Source: Actinobaculum suis (GTDB lineage Bacteria > Actinomycetota > Actinomycetes > Actinomycetales > Actinomycetaceae). Taken from it: a stretch of 46,961 bases of DNA. Position 1 is the first letter of the stretch. The number at the start of each line of letters is the position of its first letter. The stretch covers positions 1 to 46,961 of the forward strand of contig NZ_FNAU01000016.1 of NCBI RefSeq assembly GCF_900102025.1. Reading direction: 5' to 3'. The translations under genes and the position numbers were made by a program. Positions 24,686 through 32,242 of this stretch are shown in pieces. Below the pieces are notes generated by a model. The model had not been told where the DNA came from and searched no databases. It worked only from the letters and a program-made list of their open reading frames with translations.

Positions 24686-25621
24686 TTAGTGATCGTGGAT
24701 AATTGTACCGCATTTTTCGGCCAGACCAGCCGCAGCTTTCTCCAGAGAAGTGATAATTGCCCGGCGGTGCGGATGCCCCTGCACAAATTGCACGCAGGCT
24801 TCCACTTTAGGAAGCATGGAACCAGCCGCAAATTCTCCGTTTTCACAAGCTTTCTGCGCCGCGCTCACAGTGAGCTGGGCGAGCCTTTCTTGGGCGGGTG
24901 TCCCATAGTTGCGGTAGGCGGCGTCAATCGCCGTCAAAATTAGAAGCGTATCGGCTTGTAATTGGGATGCCAGCAAAGCGGCGGTGCGATCCTTATCTAC
25001 CACCGCAGCCGTACCAGCCAGTGTGCCGTTATCTACCACGGGTACGCCACCGCCACCGGCAGCAATCACAATCACCCCGGCTTCCACCAGCGTCGCAATC
25101 ACTGGGGCCTCCACGATTTCGACCGGCTGCGGGGAAGCTACCACCCACCGCCAGCCCCGCCCCGCGTCATTGACGTAGGTATTACCGGTTTCAGCGGCAA
25201 GTGCGCGAGCTTGCGTTTCGGTATAAAAAGCACCTACCGGTTTGGTGGGATGAGCGAAAGCCGGATCTGCCGCATCCACCACGGTTTGGGTAGCAATTGC
25301 CGCGCAAGGTTTAGCAATACCGCGAGCGCGGAGTTCGTTATCGATGCATTGTTGCAGGTGGTAGCCGATGTATCCCTGCGACATTGCGCCGCATTCGGCG
25401 AAGGGAAGGTGAGGGTTGTGGCCGGCTTGGGCCGCGAAATCCGTGGCGACTTTGATCATGCCCACCTGCGGGCCGTTGCCGTGGGTGATGATTATTTCGG
25501 CGCCAAGGGCGATAAGGTCTACCAGGTTGCGGGCGGTGCTAGCGGCGAGGCGGAGCTGAGTTTCGGGAGTGTTTCCAAGGGCGTTTCCACCCAGTGCTAC
25601 CACGATTCTCTCTTTGCTCAT
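24686..25621 (-). CDS. arcC: Carbamate kinase
   Basis: A 311-aa enzyme interconverting carbamoyl phosphate + ADP with ATP + carbamate. Family motifs are VVALGGNALG at the N-terminus, IITHGNGPQVG, IAAGGGGVPVV and the ATP-site VDKDRTAALLASQLQADTLL. The start has GAGGAACC upstream. No arginine deiminase or ornithine carbamoyltransferase gene is adjacent, so it is a solitary copy here; ArcC may make ATP from another source of carbamoyl phosphate or recycle carbamate. The TM2 gene follows on the same strand after 34 nt. Confidence 0.94.
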   Translation of the reverse strand: MSKERIVVALGGNALGNTPETQLRLAASTARNLVDLIALGAEIIITHGNGPQVGMIKVATDFAAQAGHNPHLPFAECGAMSQGYIGYHLQQCIDNELRARGIAKPCAAIATQTVVDAADPAFAHPTKPVGAFYTETQARALAAETGNTYVNDAGRGWRWVVASPQPVEIVEAPVIATLVEAGVIVIAAGGGGVPVVDNGTLAGTAAVVDKDRTAALLASQLQADTLLILTAIDAAYRNYGTPAQERLAQLTVSAAQKACENGEFAAGSMLPKVEACVQFVQGHPHRRAIITSLEKAAAGLAEKCGTIIHDH

Positions 25622-25690
25622 TGTGGTTCCTCACGTTTCGCCTCGGGTTCGGTTTGCCAGTTCGCTAGTGGCTCGGCTCGCCGCGTGGTT

Positions 25691-25829
25691 GCTGGTATCC
25701 CAGTGTTTGCTGGTACCCGAGTGTTTGTTGGTACCCGAGTGTTTGTTGGTACCCGAGTGTTTGTTGGTACCCGCGTGTTTGCTGGTCCTACGGTACGCGT
25801 GTTTGCTGGTCCTACGGTACGCGGTAGCT
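25691..25829. repeat. Compound tandem array: five 18-bp and two 24-bp units
   Basis: GYTGGTAYCCSAGTGTTT is repeated at 25691, 25709, 25727, 25745 and 25763. It then converts to a longer unit, GCTGGTCCTACGGTACGCGT plus GTTT, at 25781 and 25805. Units 3 and 4 are identical. The array lies upstream of arcC (start 25621) and downstream of glgC. Confidence 0.88.
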
Positions 25830-25870
25830 AGGTTTGCCGCTGGCCAATTTGGTGTTTTCAAGTTTTACGC

Positions 25871-25932
25871 GAAAACGACGCCGGGGTGCCGGCCGGTCCC
25901 ATATAGGGAGATGGCCTGCCTCCCGGCGTCGT
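25871..25932 (-). terminator. Terminator of glgC
   Basis: On the - strand ACGACGCCGGG (25932-25922) pairs perfectly with CCCGGCGTCGT (25885-25875). Inner GGCC/GGCC and CCC/GGG stems are possible, and TTTTCGCG follows. It lies about 100 nt past the glgC stop. Confidence 0.65.
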
Positions 25933-26034
25933 CGTTAGAACCACCGGTAGTAGCGATACCCGCGTGCTCAGAGCTCCACTGGAGCACCCGCGTGCTAGCA
26001 ACACGTACGCGGCAGCACGCCACTGGCTACCACA

Positions 26035-27288
26035 TTAGCGGCGCACTATAGCGTTCTTGGGTACTACGGTTACCCCGCCTTCGGAGACGTAGAATCCGCG
26101 TTCGCGATCGTAATCGTGGTTGACGCCGAGTTGGGCGCCTTCTTCGATTTGTACGTTCTTATCTACGATCGACTTGATCACGGTGGCGTTGCGGCCCACG
26201 TTGACGCCGTCGAAAAGGATCGATTCGCGTACCGAAGACCACGAGTTGACGCGTACCTTCGGCGAAATGACCGAGCCAACTACCTCGCCACCGGAAATAA
26301 TCGTGCCGGGGGAGACGAGCGAATCAAGGGCGTGCCCGAGCCGCTCGTGGTGGCCGTACACGAACTTTGCCGGCGGAATCCCGGTATACCCGGTGTAGAT
26401 CTGCCAATCTTCGTTGTACAGATTGAATTCGGGAACTACCGAGATGAGATCCATATTGGCCGCGTAGTAGGAATCGATAGTACCGACGTCGCGCCAGTAA
26501 TCCTTATCGCGTTCTTCACCTTCTCCGGGGACGCGATTGAAGGTGAAATCGTAGACGCCGCAGTCGTTTTGCTCCACGAACATGGGGACGATCGAACCGC
26601 CCATATCATGCTTCGAATCCGGGTCGGCGGCGTCCGCCCGCAAAGCATCCACGAGGGCCTTGGTAGTAAATACGTAGTTACCCATGGATGCCAGGAACTG
26701 GTCCGGATCGTCCTGTAAGCCCAAACCGGTAGTATCTTGCGGTTTTTCGAGGAACTGGGCTACCCGAGTGGCGTCATCGTCACGGGCATGAATCACCCCG
26801 AAAGAAGGAGCGAGTGACAAGGGTTGGCGAATACCCGAAATCGTGAGCCCTACTCCGGTTTCGATGTGCTGGTCTACCATGGCCGAAAAGTCCATACGGT
26901 AGATATTGTCTGCCCCGGTGATGAGCACGTAGTCCGGCCGTTCATCATCAATAACATTCATCGACTGATAGACAGCATCCGCCGAACCTTCAAACCAGCT
27001 GGTACCGCGCCGCTGCTGGGCCGGAACGGGGGAGACATAGTTCCCGAGGAGATTAGACATACGCCACGTGCGCGAAATATGGCGATCTAGAGAATCAGAC
27101 TTGTACTGGGTCAAGACCACGATTTGCAAATATCCGGAATTTACAATGTTGGACAGCGCGAAATCGATGAGGCGATAAATACCCCCGAAGGGGACCGCTG
27201 GTTTGGCCCGATCTTTCGTGAGCGGCATAAGACGCTTACCTTCGCCCCCCGCCAGGACGATGGCTAATACGCGTGGGGTTTTCGACAT
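26035..27288 (-). CDS. glgC: Glucose-1-phosphate adenylyltransferase (ADP-glucose pyrophosphorylase)
   Basis: A 417-aa enzyme making ADP-glucose from glucose-1-phosphate and ATP for glycogen or maltose-1-phosphate synthesis. The N-terminal nucleotidyltransferase motif is [20 protein letters not shown] with [10 protein letters not shown]; later motifs are GTADAVYQ-like ([13 protein letters not shown]), [15 protein letters not shown] and the C-terminal left-handed beta-helix ([20 protein letters not shown]). Length is normal. It is divergent from glgA, as in mycobacteria (Rv1213/Rv1212c). TAGACT sits 6 nt before the ATG. Confidence 0.97.
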   Translation of the reverse strand: MSKTPRVLAIVLAGGEGKRLMPLTKDRAKPAVPFGGIYRLIDFALSNIVNSGYLQIVVLTQYKSDSLDRHISRTWRMSNLLGNYVSPVPAQQRRGTSWFEGSADAVYQSMNVIDDERPDYVLITGADNIYRMDFSAMVDQHIETGVGLTISGIRQPLSLAPSFGVIHARDDDATRVAQFLEKPQDTTGLGLQDDPDQFLASMGNYVFTTKALVDALRADAADPDSKHDMGGSIVPMFVEQNDCGVYDFTFNRVPGEGEERDKDYWRDVGTIDSYYAANMDLISVVPEFNLYNEDWQIYTGYTGIPPAKFVYGHHERLGHALDSLVSPGTIISGGEVVGSVISPKVRVNSWSSVRESILFDGVNVGRNATVIKSIVDKNVQIEEGAQLGVNHDYDRERGFYVSEGGVTVVPKNAIVRR

Positions 27289-27300
27289 ACCTCCAGTCTA
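27289..27300 (-). promoter_or_regulatory. -10 box of a probably leaderless glgC mRNA
   Basis: On the - strand TAGACT is followed by GGAGGT and then the ATG. The GGAGG is only one base from the start codon, too close to act as a ribosome site, while the TANNNT spacing fits transcription starting at the ATG. Confidence 0.5.
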
Positions 27301-27961
27301 CCCTATTTAGTGAGGTGTGCCACGGGTGCGACACGTTTTCGGTAAGTTCGGGGCTTTTGTTAGCCTTTCCTAACCGATATTTCCGCTTAAGTGTAGGGAC
27401 TTACGGAACGGAAGGTGCTTTTTGCTATCGTTTGCAGAGTCATCCCTGCGTATCATATTGTGAGATGCAGTGCCGGCGTGTTTTCACATTTTTCTTATTA
27501 CGACGCCGTAGTTATCGTCGTAGTTATCTCCTACGATCCTGGAGCCGGGCGCAATAACACCGCAACCGCACGAACATTGCAACCGCACGAGCATTGCAAC
27601 AACGCGAACATTGCAACCACGCGAACATTGCAACCACGCGAACATTGCAACCACGCGAACATTGCAACCACACGAACAACGCAACCATACGTACATCGCA
27701 GTCACACGCCAGTGTGCCGCAAGGCCTGCCAGCAAGACTGTAATCCCGGGTAGGGTTGAACTAGATTTGTCTCACACTCACATGTGTGCTCACGATCACC
27801 CACACGGCCGTGGGTTTCGGGGCCGGGCTCCTACCCGCCACTGGCTTTACCAGCAAGAAACACTTGCGCGCGAGTAAAGCACACGGGCAGGAATAAATCT
27901 GGCAAACCGTAGTGAGCGAAGCCAAAATAGTAGTTGGCCGCACTACAAAAGGAAGGTAACC
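27301..27961. other. Long glgC-glgA divergent intergenic region
   Basis: No gene is credible here. From 27301 to about 27540 the sequence is comparatively A/T-rich and should carry the glgC upstream promoter elements. 27562-27714 is a 17-bp tandem array. 27715-27946 leads to the glgA ribosome site AAAGGAAGG (27948-27956). Open frames across the array are made of repeated His/Thr/Asn words. Confidence 0.7.
27562..27714. repeat. 17-bp tandem array, eight good copies plus one degenerate
   Basis: Units of GCAACCACGCGAACATT begin at 27562, 27579, 27596, 27613, 27630, 27647, 27664, 27681 and (weak) 27698. Units 4-6 are identical, and divergence increases to both sides, as expected for expansion from the centre. 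There are no spacers, so this is not CRISPR. It lies between divergent glycogen genes. Confidence 0.92.
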
Positions 27962-29200
27962 ATGCGTATTGACCTCTTGACTCGCGAATACCCGCCACAT
28001 GTGTACGGGGGAGCAGGCGTACACGTACAAGAACTTTCGAAGGTATTGGCTCCGCTCGCGGAAGTCCACGTACGCGCCTTTGACGGGCCGCGCAGCGCTG
28101 CCGAACTAGCACAAATGCCCGCGGGCGTAGAAGTGAGCGGTTACGATTACCCCACTTCGCTCGACGGCGCGAACGGAGCCCTACGTACCTTCGGCGTCGA
28201 CCTTCCCATGGCAAAAGACGTAGAAGGCGCCGATATCGTGCACTCCCACACCTGGTATGCCAATATGGCCGGCCATATCGCCTCCATCTTGTACGGCATC
28301 CCGCATGTACTCTCCGCCCACTCTTTGGAACCACTACGCCCCTGGAAACGCGAACAACTCGCCGGCGGCTACGATCTGAGCTGCTGGATGGAACGCACCG
28401 CCTACGAAGGAGCAGCCGGAGTAGTCGCCGTCTCCCGGGCCATGCGCGAAGATATTTTGCGTTGCTACCCGGCAGTATCCCCAGAAAAGGTACGCGTAAT
28501 CCACAACGGGATCGACCTCGACGCCTGGAAAGCCCCGCAAACCGAAGCAGGCTGGGAAGAAGCACGTACCTACTTCCGCAGCTACGGCCTGGACCCCGAC
28601 CGTCCCACCATCATTTTCGTGGGCCGCATTACCCGCCAGAAAGGCGTGCCCGGTTTGCTACGCGCCCTGCGCCAAGTAGATAAAAGCGTACAGGTCATCC
28701 TGTGTGCCGGCGCCCCCGATACACCCCAAATCGCGGAAGAAACCCGCCGGCTCGTAGCCGCACTACAAGCCGAACGCGAAGGCGTGGTATGGATCGAAGA
28801 AACACTGACACAATCCCAAATCGTCATGCTCGAATCCTGCTCCACCACATTCGTCACCCCCTCGATTTACGAACCGCTAGGCATCGTCAACCTCGAAGCA
28901 ATGGGCTGCGGAATCCCCGTAGTAGGCACCGATACCGGCGGCATCCCCGACTGCATCGTGCACGGCGAAACCGGTTTGCTGGTACCAATCGAACAAAAAG
29001 ACGACGGTAGTGGCACCCCGCTTAATCCAGAAAAATTCGAAGCCGACCTCGCCGCCGCACTAAACGAAGTCACTGCCAACCGCGAGCGCGCTCGCGAAAT
29101 GGGACAGGCCGGCCGGCGCCGCGTGGAAGAACACTTCTCGTGGACTTCGATCGCAGAAAAAACCATGGATTTCTACCGCGATCTGCTCGCTGGTAAGTAG
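27962..29200 (+). CDS. glgA: Glycogen synthase / maltose-1-phosphate synthase (GT4)
   Basis: A 412-aa GT-B glycosyltransferase. It begins MRIDLLTREYPPHVYGGAGV with the N-terminal glycan loop, contains HSHTWYANMAGHIA and IFVGRITRQKGVPGLL, and ends with the donor-site ExxGxxxLE-type motif SIYEPLGIVNLEAMGCGIPV. It is the actinobacterial type; the mycobacterial orthologue was shown to make alpha-maltose-1-phosphate from ADP-glucose (GlgM), so that activity is equally likely here. AAAGGAAGG lies upstream. It pairs functionally with glgC, which supplies ADP-glucose. Confidence 0.94.
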   Translation: MRIDLLTREYPPHVYGGAGVHVQELSKVLAPLAEVHVRAFDGPRSAAELAQMPAGVEVSGYDYPTSLDGANGALRTFGVDLPMAKDVEGADIVHSHTWYANMAGHIASILYGIPHVLSAHSLEPLRPWKREQLAGGYDLSCWMERTAYEGAAGVVAVSRAMREDILRCYPAVSPEKVRVIHNGIDLDAWKAPQTEAGWEEARTYFRSYGLDPDRPTIIFVGRITRQKGVPGLLRALRQVDKSVQVILCAGAPDTPQIAEETRRLVAALQAEREGVVWIEETLTQSQIVMLESCSTTFVTPSIYEPLGIVNLEAMGCGIPVVGTDTGGIPDCIVHGETGLLVPIEQKDDGSGTPLNPEKFEADLAAALNEVTANRERAREMGQAGRRRVEEHFSWTSIAEKTMDFYRDLLAGK

Positions 29201-29283
29201 CGGCTCGAAGGTATGGGGCTGCCAGGCAACTAGGCAGCTTGACGGTTGTGGGCGCGGTCTGCCAGAACCGGCACTATAAGAGC

Positions 29284-29332
29284 TTCGGGCACCCGGTTGT
29301 TGCCATGTGATGGTAGCGACCGGGTGCCCGAA
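29284..29332 (+). other. 23-bp hairpin with a 3-nt loop between glgA and the ABC ATPase gene
   Basis: Bases 29284-29306 pair in one unbroken helix with 29310-29332 around GTG. The outer 14 pairs (TTCGGGCACCCGGT/ACCGGGTGCCCGAA) are perfect; the inner nine include three G-U pairs in the + strand RNA. No T-run follows. It starts 84 nt after the glgA stop and could be the glgA terminator, an RNase III site or a 3'-end stabiliser. Confidence 0.75.
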
Positions 29333-29394
29333 ACTTGTAACAGTGGCATATAAAACGAGCATGATCTGGTGGCGTGTGGTCCTAAATTTGCGAT

Positions 29395-29408
29395 TAGTCT
29401 TAGAGCTA
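29395..29408 (+). promoter_or_regulatory. -10 box for a leaderless ABC ATPase mRNA
   Basis: TAGTCT (29395-29400) lies 7 nt before the ATG at 29408, with no Shine-Dalgarno sequence between. Confidence 0.4.
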
Positions 29409-30193
29409 TGGGAGATGTAATCGCAATCAAGAACGCGGCCTTGCGCCGCGGTGGCACAGAGATTTTGCGCGGCGTAACGTGGGACGTTAATAGTGATGAG
29501 CGGTGGGTTGTGCTCGGTCCGAACGGAGCGGGGAAGACGACGCTTATTCAAATAGCTGCGGCCCGGCTTTTCCCGACCGCGGGAAGCGTAGAAATCATTG
29601 GCGAAAAACTCGGCCGGGTAGACGTGCGTGAATTGCGAACTATGGTGGGCGTGACTTCCGCCGCGGTGGATGCGCGTATACCGCGCGGGGAAACCGTATT
29701 CCAGGCCGTGCGAACTGCCGCCTACGGGCATACGGCCGCCTTCCGGGAAACCTATGAAGCCGAAGATGATGCGCGCGTGTGGGCATTACTGCGCCAATTC
29801 GGGATCGCCGATATAGCTGAGCGGCGGGTGCAAGTTTTGTCTTCAGGAGAACTAAAGCGTTTGGGTATGGCCCGGGCACTGATGCCTAATCCGGAACTGT
29901 TGATCTTGGATGAACCCACTTCGGGGTTGGATTTGGGCGGGCGCGAAAGCCTGGTGGCCACCATGGGCCAGTTGGCCAGTCACCCATATTCGCCCGTGCT
30001 GGTATTGGTTACACACCACGTAGAAGATATTCCGGCCGGTTTCACCCATGCCCTTTTGCTCAAAGATGGGCAAACATTTGCGGCTGGCCCGCTTGCAGAA
30101 ACCCTCACTTCCGAAAACCTTTCCGCCCTCTTCGACTATCCCTTGCAAGTAAATCGGGTGGCGGATCGATATGTGGCTTTTGGGCGCAAGTAG
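29408..30193 (+). CDS. ABC transporter ATP-binding protein
   Basis: A 261-aa single ABC cassette. Walker A is GPNGAGKTT (about residue 38), the signature VLSSGELKRLGMARALM, Walker B LLILDEPTSGLDLGGRE, and the switch His is in VTHHVEDIP. The signature has SSGE rather than SGGQ. No permease gene is adjacent. Single ATPases of this type with an extended Q-loop region (VFQAVRTAAYGHTAAFRET) resemble ModF/YlmA-like stand-alone ATPases; the partner is unknown. The ATG at 29408 is preferred over a frame from 29369 because the cassette starts here and a -10 fits. Confidence 0.87.
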   Translation: MGDVIAIKNAALRRGGTEILRGVTWDVNSDERWVVLGPNGAGKTTLIQIAAARLFPTAGSVEIIGEKLGRVDVRELRTMVGVTSAAVDARIPRGETVFQAVRTAAYGHTAAFRETYEAEDDARVWALLRQFGIADIAERRVQVLSSGELKRLGMARALMPNPELLILDEPTSGLDLGGRESLVATMGQLASHPYSPVLVLVTHHVEDIPAGFTHALLLKDGQTFAAGPLAETLTSENLSALFDYPLQVNRVADRYVAFGRK

Positions 30194-30260
30194 CGAAGAT
30201 CCCGTGTAAAATGTGACCAAGAAACGCGGCGTGGGCTGCTTCCCGAAAGGAAAGACAAAT

Positions 30261-30716
30261 ATGGAGTGGTACATCTGGCTCATCGGTGCCTTAGTAGCCG
30301 CTTTGCTCGAGCTTTTCATACTTGATTTCACGTTCCTGATGTTAGGGCTCGCCGCTTTAGGAACTACCGTGGTGGCCGTTTTCCTGCCCACCAATCTCAC
30401 GATACAAGTTATCGCCTTCGCGGTACTTTCGGTCTTGCTGATCCTCACGGTACGGCCGTGGGCCCAACGCCATATGAATCCCAAAGGCCGGGCGGTTGGC
30501 AATGTGGAAGCCAATATAGGCCGCACCGCCCGCGCGTTAACCGAGATCAACGTGAATGGCGGCCGGGTGAAAATCGGGGGCGATGAATGGACTGGCCGCA
30601 CCGATGGGAATGCCATTCCCGCTGGCAGTACGGTTGTGGTGGCCTATATTGACGGGGCTACGGCCGTCGTCGAACCACTCCCGCAAAATACTAACCCGCC
30701 CGCCCCGCACCACTAA
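30261..30716 (+). CDS. NfeD-family membrane protein
   Basis: A 151-aa NfeD-like protein. Two or three membrane helices lie in the first 65 residues (WYIWLIGALVAALLELFI, FLMLGLAALGTTVVAVFLP, VIAFAVLSVLLILTV). A C-terminal OB-fold of about 60 residues follows (IGRTARALTEINVNGGRVKI, then GDEWTGR). AAAGGAAAG lies before the ATG; an upstream GTG/ATG extension is unlikely. NfeD proteins operate with SPFH proteins, and one follows here, matching Rv1487-Rv1488. Its stop is repeated as CTAAGC three times. Confidence 0.9.
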   Translation: MEWYIWLIGALVAALLELFILDFTFLMLGLAALGTTVVAVFLPTNLTIQVIAFAVLSVLLILTVRPWAQRHMNPKGRAVGNVEANIGRTARALTEINVNGGRVKIGGDEWTGRTDGNAIPAGSTVVVAYIDGATAVVEPLPQNTNPPAPHH

Positions 30717-30745
30717 GCCACACCGCTAAGCCCCACTACTAAGCG
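30709..30745 (+). repeat. Three 13-bp units spanning the nfeD stop codon
   Basis: CACYRCTAAGCC-like words place TAA at 30714, 30727 and 30740; the first is the gene's stop. Confidence 0.7.
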
Positions 30746-30967
30746 GGACTGAACGCGAGGCGCACAGCGGCGCACGGCGGCGCGGTAACGAGGCGCTTGC
30801 GGATAACCCGCAGAGGAGCGGATAGACCATACAAAAGCCCAAAGGCGCCGCGCGGCGGAAGCACAAGGCATCGCGTAACAGAACCGCAAGCCCATTTCTT
30901 CACATTCGAAAAGAAACAATCACACGATCACTCACTGCCAATAACGGCCAAAAGGAAAGGTGCGCAT

Positions 30968-32035
30968 ATGTCGAGTGAACAAATACCATTGATAGTCCTC
31001 GGACTATTCCTCCTACTTATTATCGTAACGGTGTGGCGTTCGGTGCTCATCGTGCAGCAGGGCACCCAAGTAGTAGTGGAAAGGCTCGGAAGTTTTAACC
31101 GGATTTTGGGGCCGGGCCTGCGCTTCCTCATTCCGTTCTTCGATTCGGTGCGCCAGCGCATTGATATGCGTGAACAAGTGGTACCTTTCCCGCCCCAACC
31201 GGTAATTACCGCAGATAACATCAACGTTTCTATCGACACTGTTATTTACTACCAGGTGACCAATGCCTACGCGGCCACTTACGAAATTGCTGATCCGATG
31301 GCCGCTATCGAACAGCTTTCGGTTACTACGCTTCGTAACATTATTGGCACCATGGATATGGAACAGGCGCTCACCGGCCGAGACCGTATCAACGACCAGT
31401 TGCGTTCCGTGCTTGATGAAGCCACCGGCCGGTGGGGGATTCGTGTTTCCCGCGTGGAACTAAAGGCGATTGACCCGCCGCGGACCGTGCAGGGCGCCAT
31501 GGAACAGCAGATGAAGGCGGAACGTGACCGTCGCGCCGCGATCTTGACGGCAGAAGGGGTCAAGCAGTCGCAGATTTTGACTGCCGAAGGTGAAAAGCAA
31601 GCGGCGATTTTGAAGGCGGAAGGTCAAGCTCAAGCCACGATCTTGCGGGCGCAAGGTGAATCGCGCGCTATTCTCCAGGTGTTCGACGCCGTCCATAAGG
31701 GCAACGCAGACCCCAAGCTGCTTTCCTACCAGTACATTAAGACGCTACCGGAGATCGCCAATTCGCAGTCTTCGAAGCTGTGGCTGATTCCTTCCGAATT
31801 CAGCTCCGCACTGGAAGCGGTGGCGCGCGGCTTTAGCGGCGGTAGTGATCCAGCTCCGACAACGGGCACCGATACGGAAGAGGAAAAAACCCAGGTGGGT
31901 GCCGATTTCGCGGGTGCGGCCAGCGTGGCTGAAAGCCTGGCCAATACTTCGCTGGAAGATATCGATTCCGCACTAGCCTCCGCGAAGGGAGAGGCCGCCC
32001 AAGCCTCGGGCGAAGCCCAAAAAGCCGGGCACTAA
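30968..32035 (+). CDS. SPFH/band 7 (stomatin/QmcA-like) membrane-microdomain protein
   Basis: A 355-aa protein. An N-terminal anchor helix (residues about 6-25, PLIVLGLFLLLIIVTVW) precedes an SPFH domain (QGTQVVVERLGSFNRILGPG, IDPPRTVQGAMEQQMKAERD). A coiled coil follows, made of four 11-residue repeats (ILTAEGVKQSQ, ILTAEGEKQAA, ILKAEGQAQAT, ILRAQGESRA). The C-terminus is an Ala/Glu/Ser-rich tail. ATG 30968 has AAAGGAAAGG upstream; the longer frame from 30797 is not supported. Such proteins oligomerise at membranes and recruit proteases or organise lipids. It pairs with the NfeD gene before it. Confidence 0.93.
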   Translation: MSSEQIPLIVLGLFLLLIIVTVWRSVLIVQQGTQVVVERLGSFNRILGPGLRFLIPFFDSVRQRIDMREQVVPFPPQPVITADNINVSIDTVIYYQVTNAYAATYEIADPMAAIEQLSVTTLRNIIGTMDMEQALTGRDRINDQLRSVLDEATGRWGIRVSRVELKAIDPPRTVQGAMEQQMKAERDRRAAILTAEGVKQSQILTAEGEKQAAILKAEGQAQATILRAQGESRAILQVFDAVHKGNADPKLLSYQYIKTLPEIANSQSSKLWLIPSEFSSALEAVARGFSGGSDPAPTTGTDTEEEKTQVGADFAGAASVAESLANTSLEDIDSALASAKGEAAQASGEAQKAGH

Positions 32036-32122
32036 AACTGTGGGTGCTAAAAACTGCGGGTGCTAAAAACTGCGGGTGCTAAAAACTGGGGCCCTAAAAA
32101 CTAGGAGTGCTAAAAACTAGGG
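32033..32122 (+). repeat. Six 15-16-bp units beginning at the SPFH stop codon
   Basis: TAAAAACTGCGGGTGC-type units place TAA at 32033, 32048, 32064, 32080, 32095 and 32111. The first TAA is the gene's stop, and GGGCAC before it corresponds to GGGTGC in later units. A 12-bp palindrome GGGCTGCAGCCC follows at 32120-32131. Confidence 0.9.
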
Positions 32123-32184
32123 CTGCAGCCCGGCTGGTTTTCTGCCTCCGCAGGTGAAAGCCCGCAGCCTCACGAGTGTGAAAT

Positions 32185-32236
32185 ATGATGCTACCCCGGG
32201 AGTCGAAGGAAACTTTGGCTTCCGGGGTGGCATCGT
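32185..32236 (+). other. 22-24-bp GAAA-tetraloop hairpin just before the rRNA methyltransferase start
   Basis: Bases 32187-32208 pair continuously with 32213-32234 across a GAAA loop, and two more pairs (one a wobble) extend it to 32185/32236. The mismatches to a DNA palindrome are all G-U pairs in the + strand RNA. Its 3' side ends 7 nt before the GTG at 32243, so it could block or guide initiation, or end the SPFH transcript; no T-run follows. Confidence 0.75.
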
Positions 32237-32242
32237 TAACGG

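Larger units (their letters stand above)
25622..26034. other. Intergenic region between glgC and arcC: repeats and a terminator
   Basis: It holds an 18-bp/24-bp tandem array (25691-25828), the glgC terminator hairpin (25875-25932) and about 100 bp of unremarkable sequence next to the glgC stop. No gene is seen; open frames across the repeats are artefacts of their periodicity. Confidence 0.7.

Noticed and set aside
24652-24846. Longer start for the TM2 protein
   Set aside because: It would overlap the carbamate kinase gene by 160 bp; the ATG at 24651 has a good ribosome site.
27562-27714. Possible CRISPR array
   Set aside because: The 17-bp units are contiguous with no spacers, and there are no cas genes in the window. 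The same holds for the arrays at 25691, 22142 and 32033.
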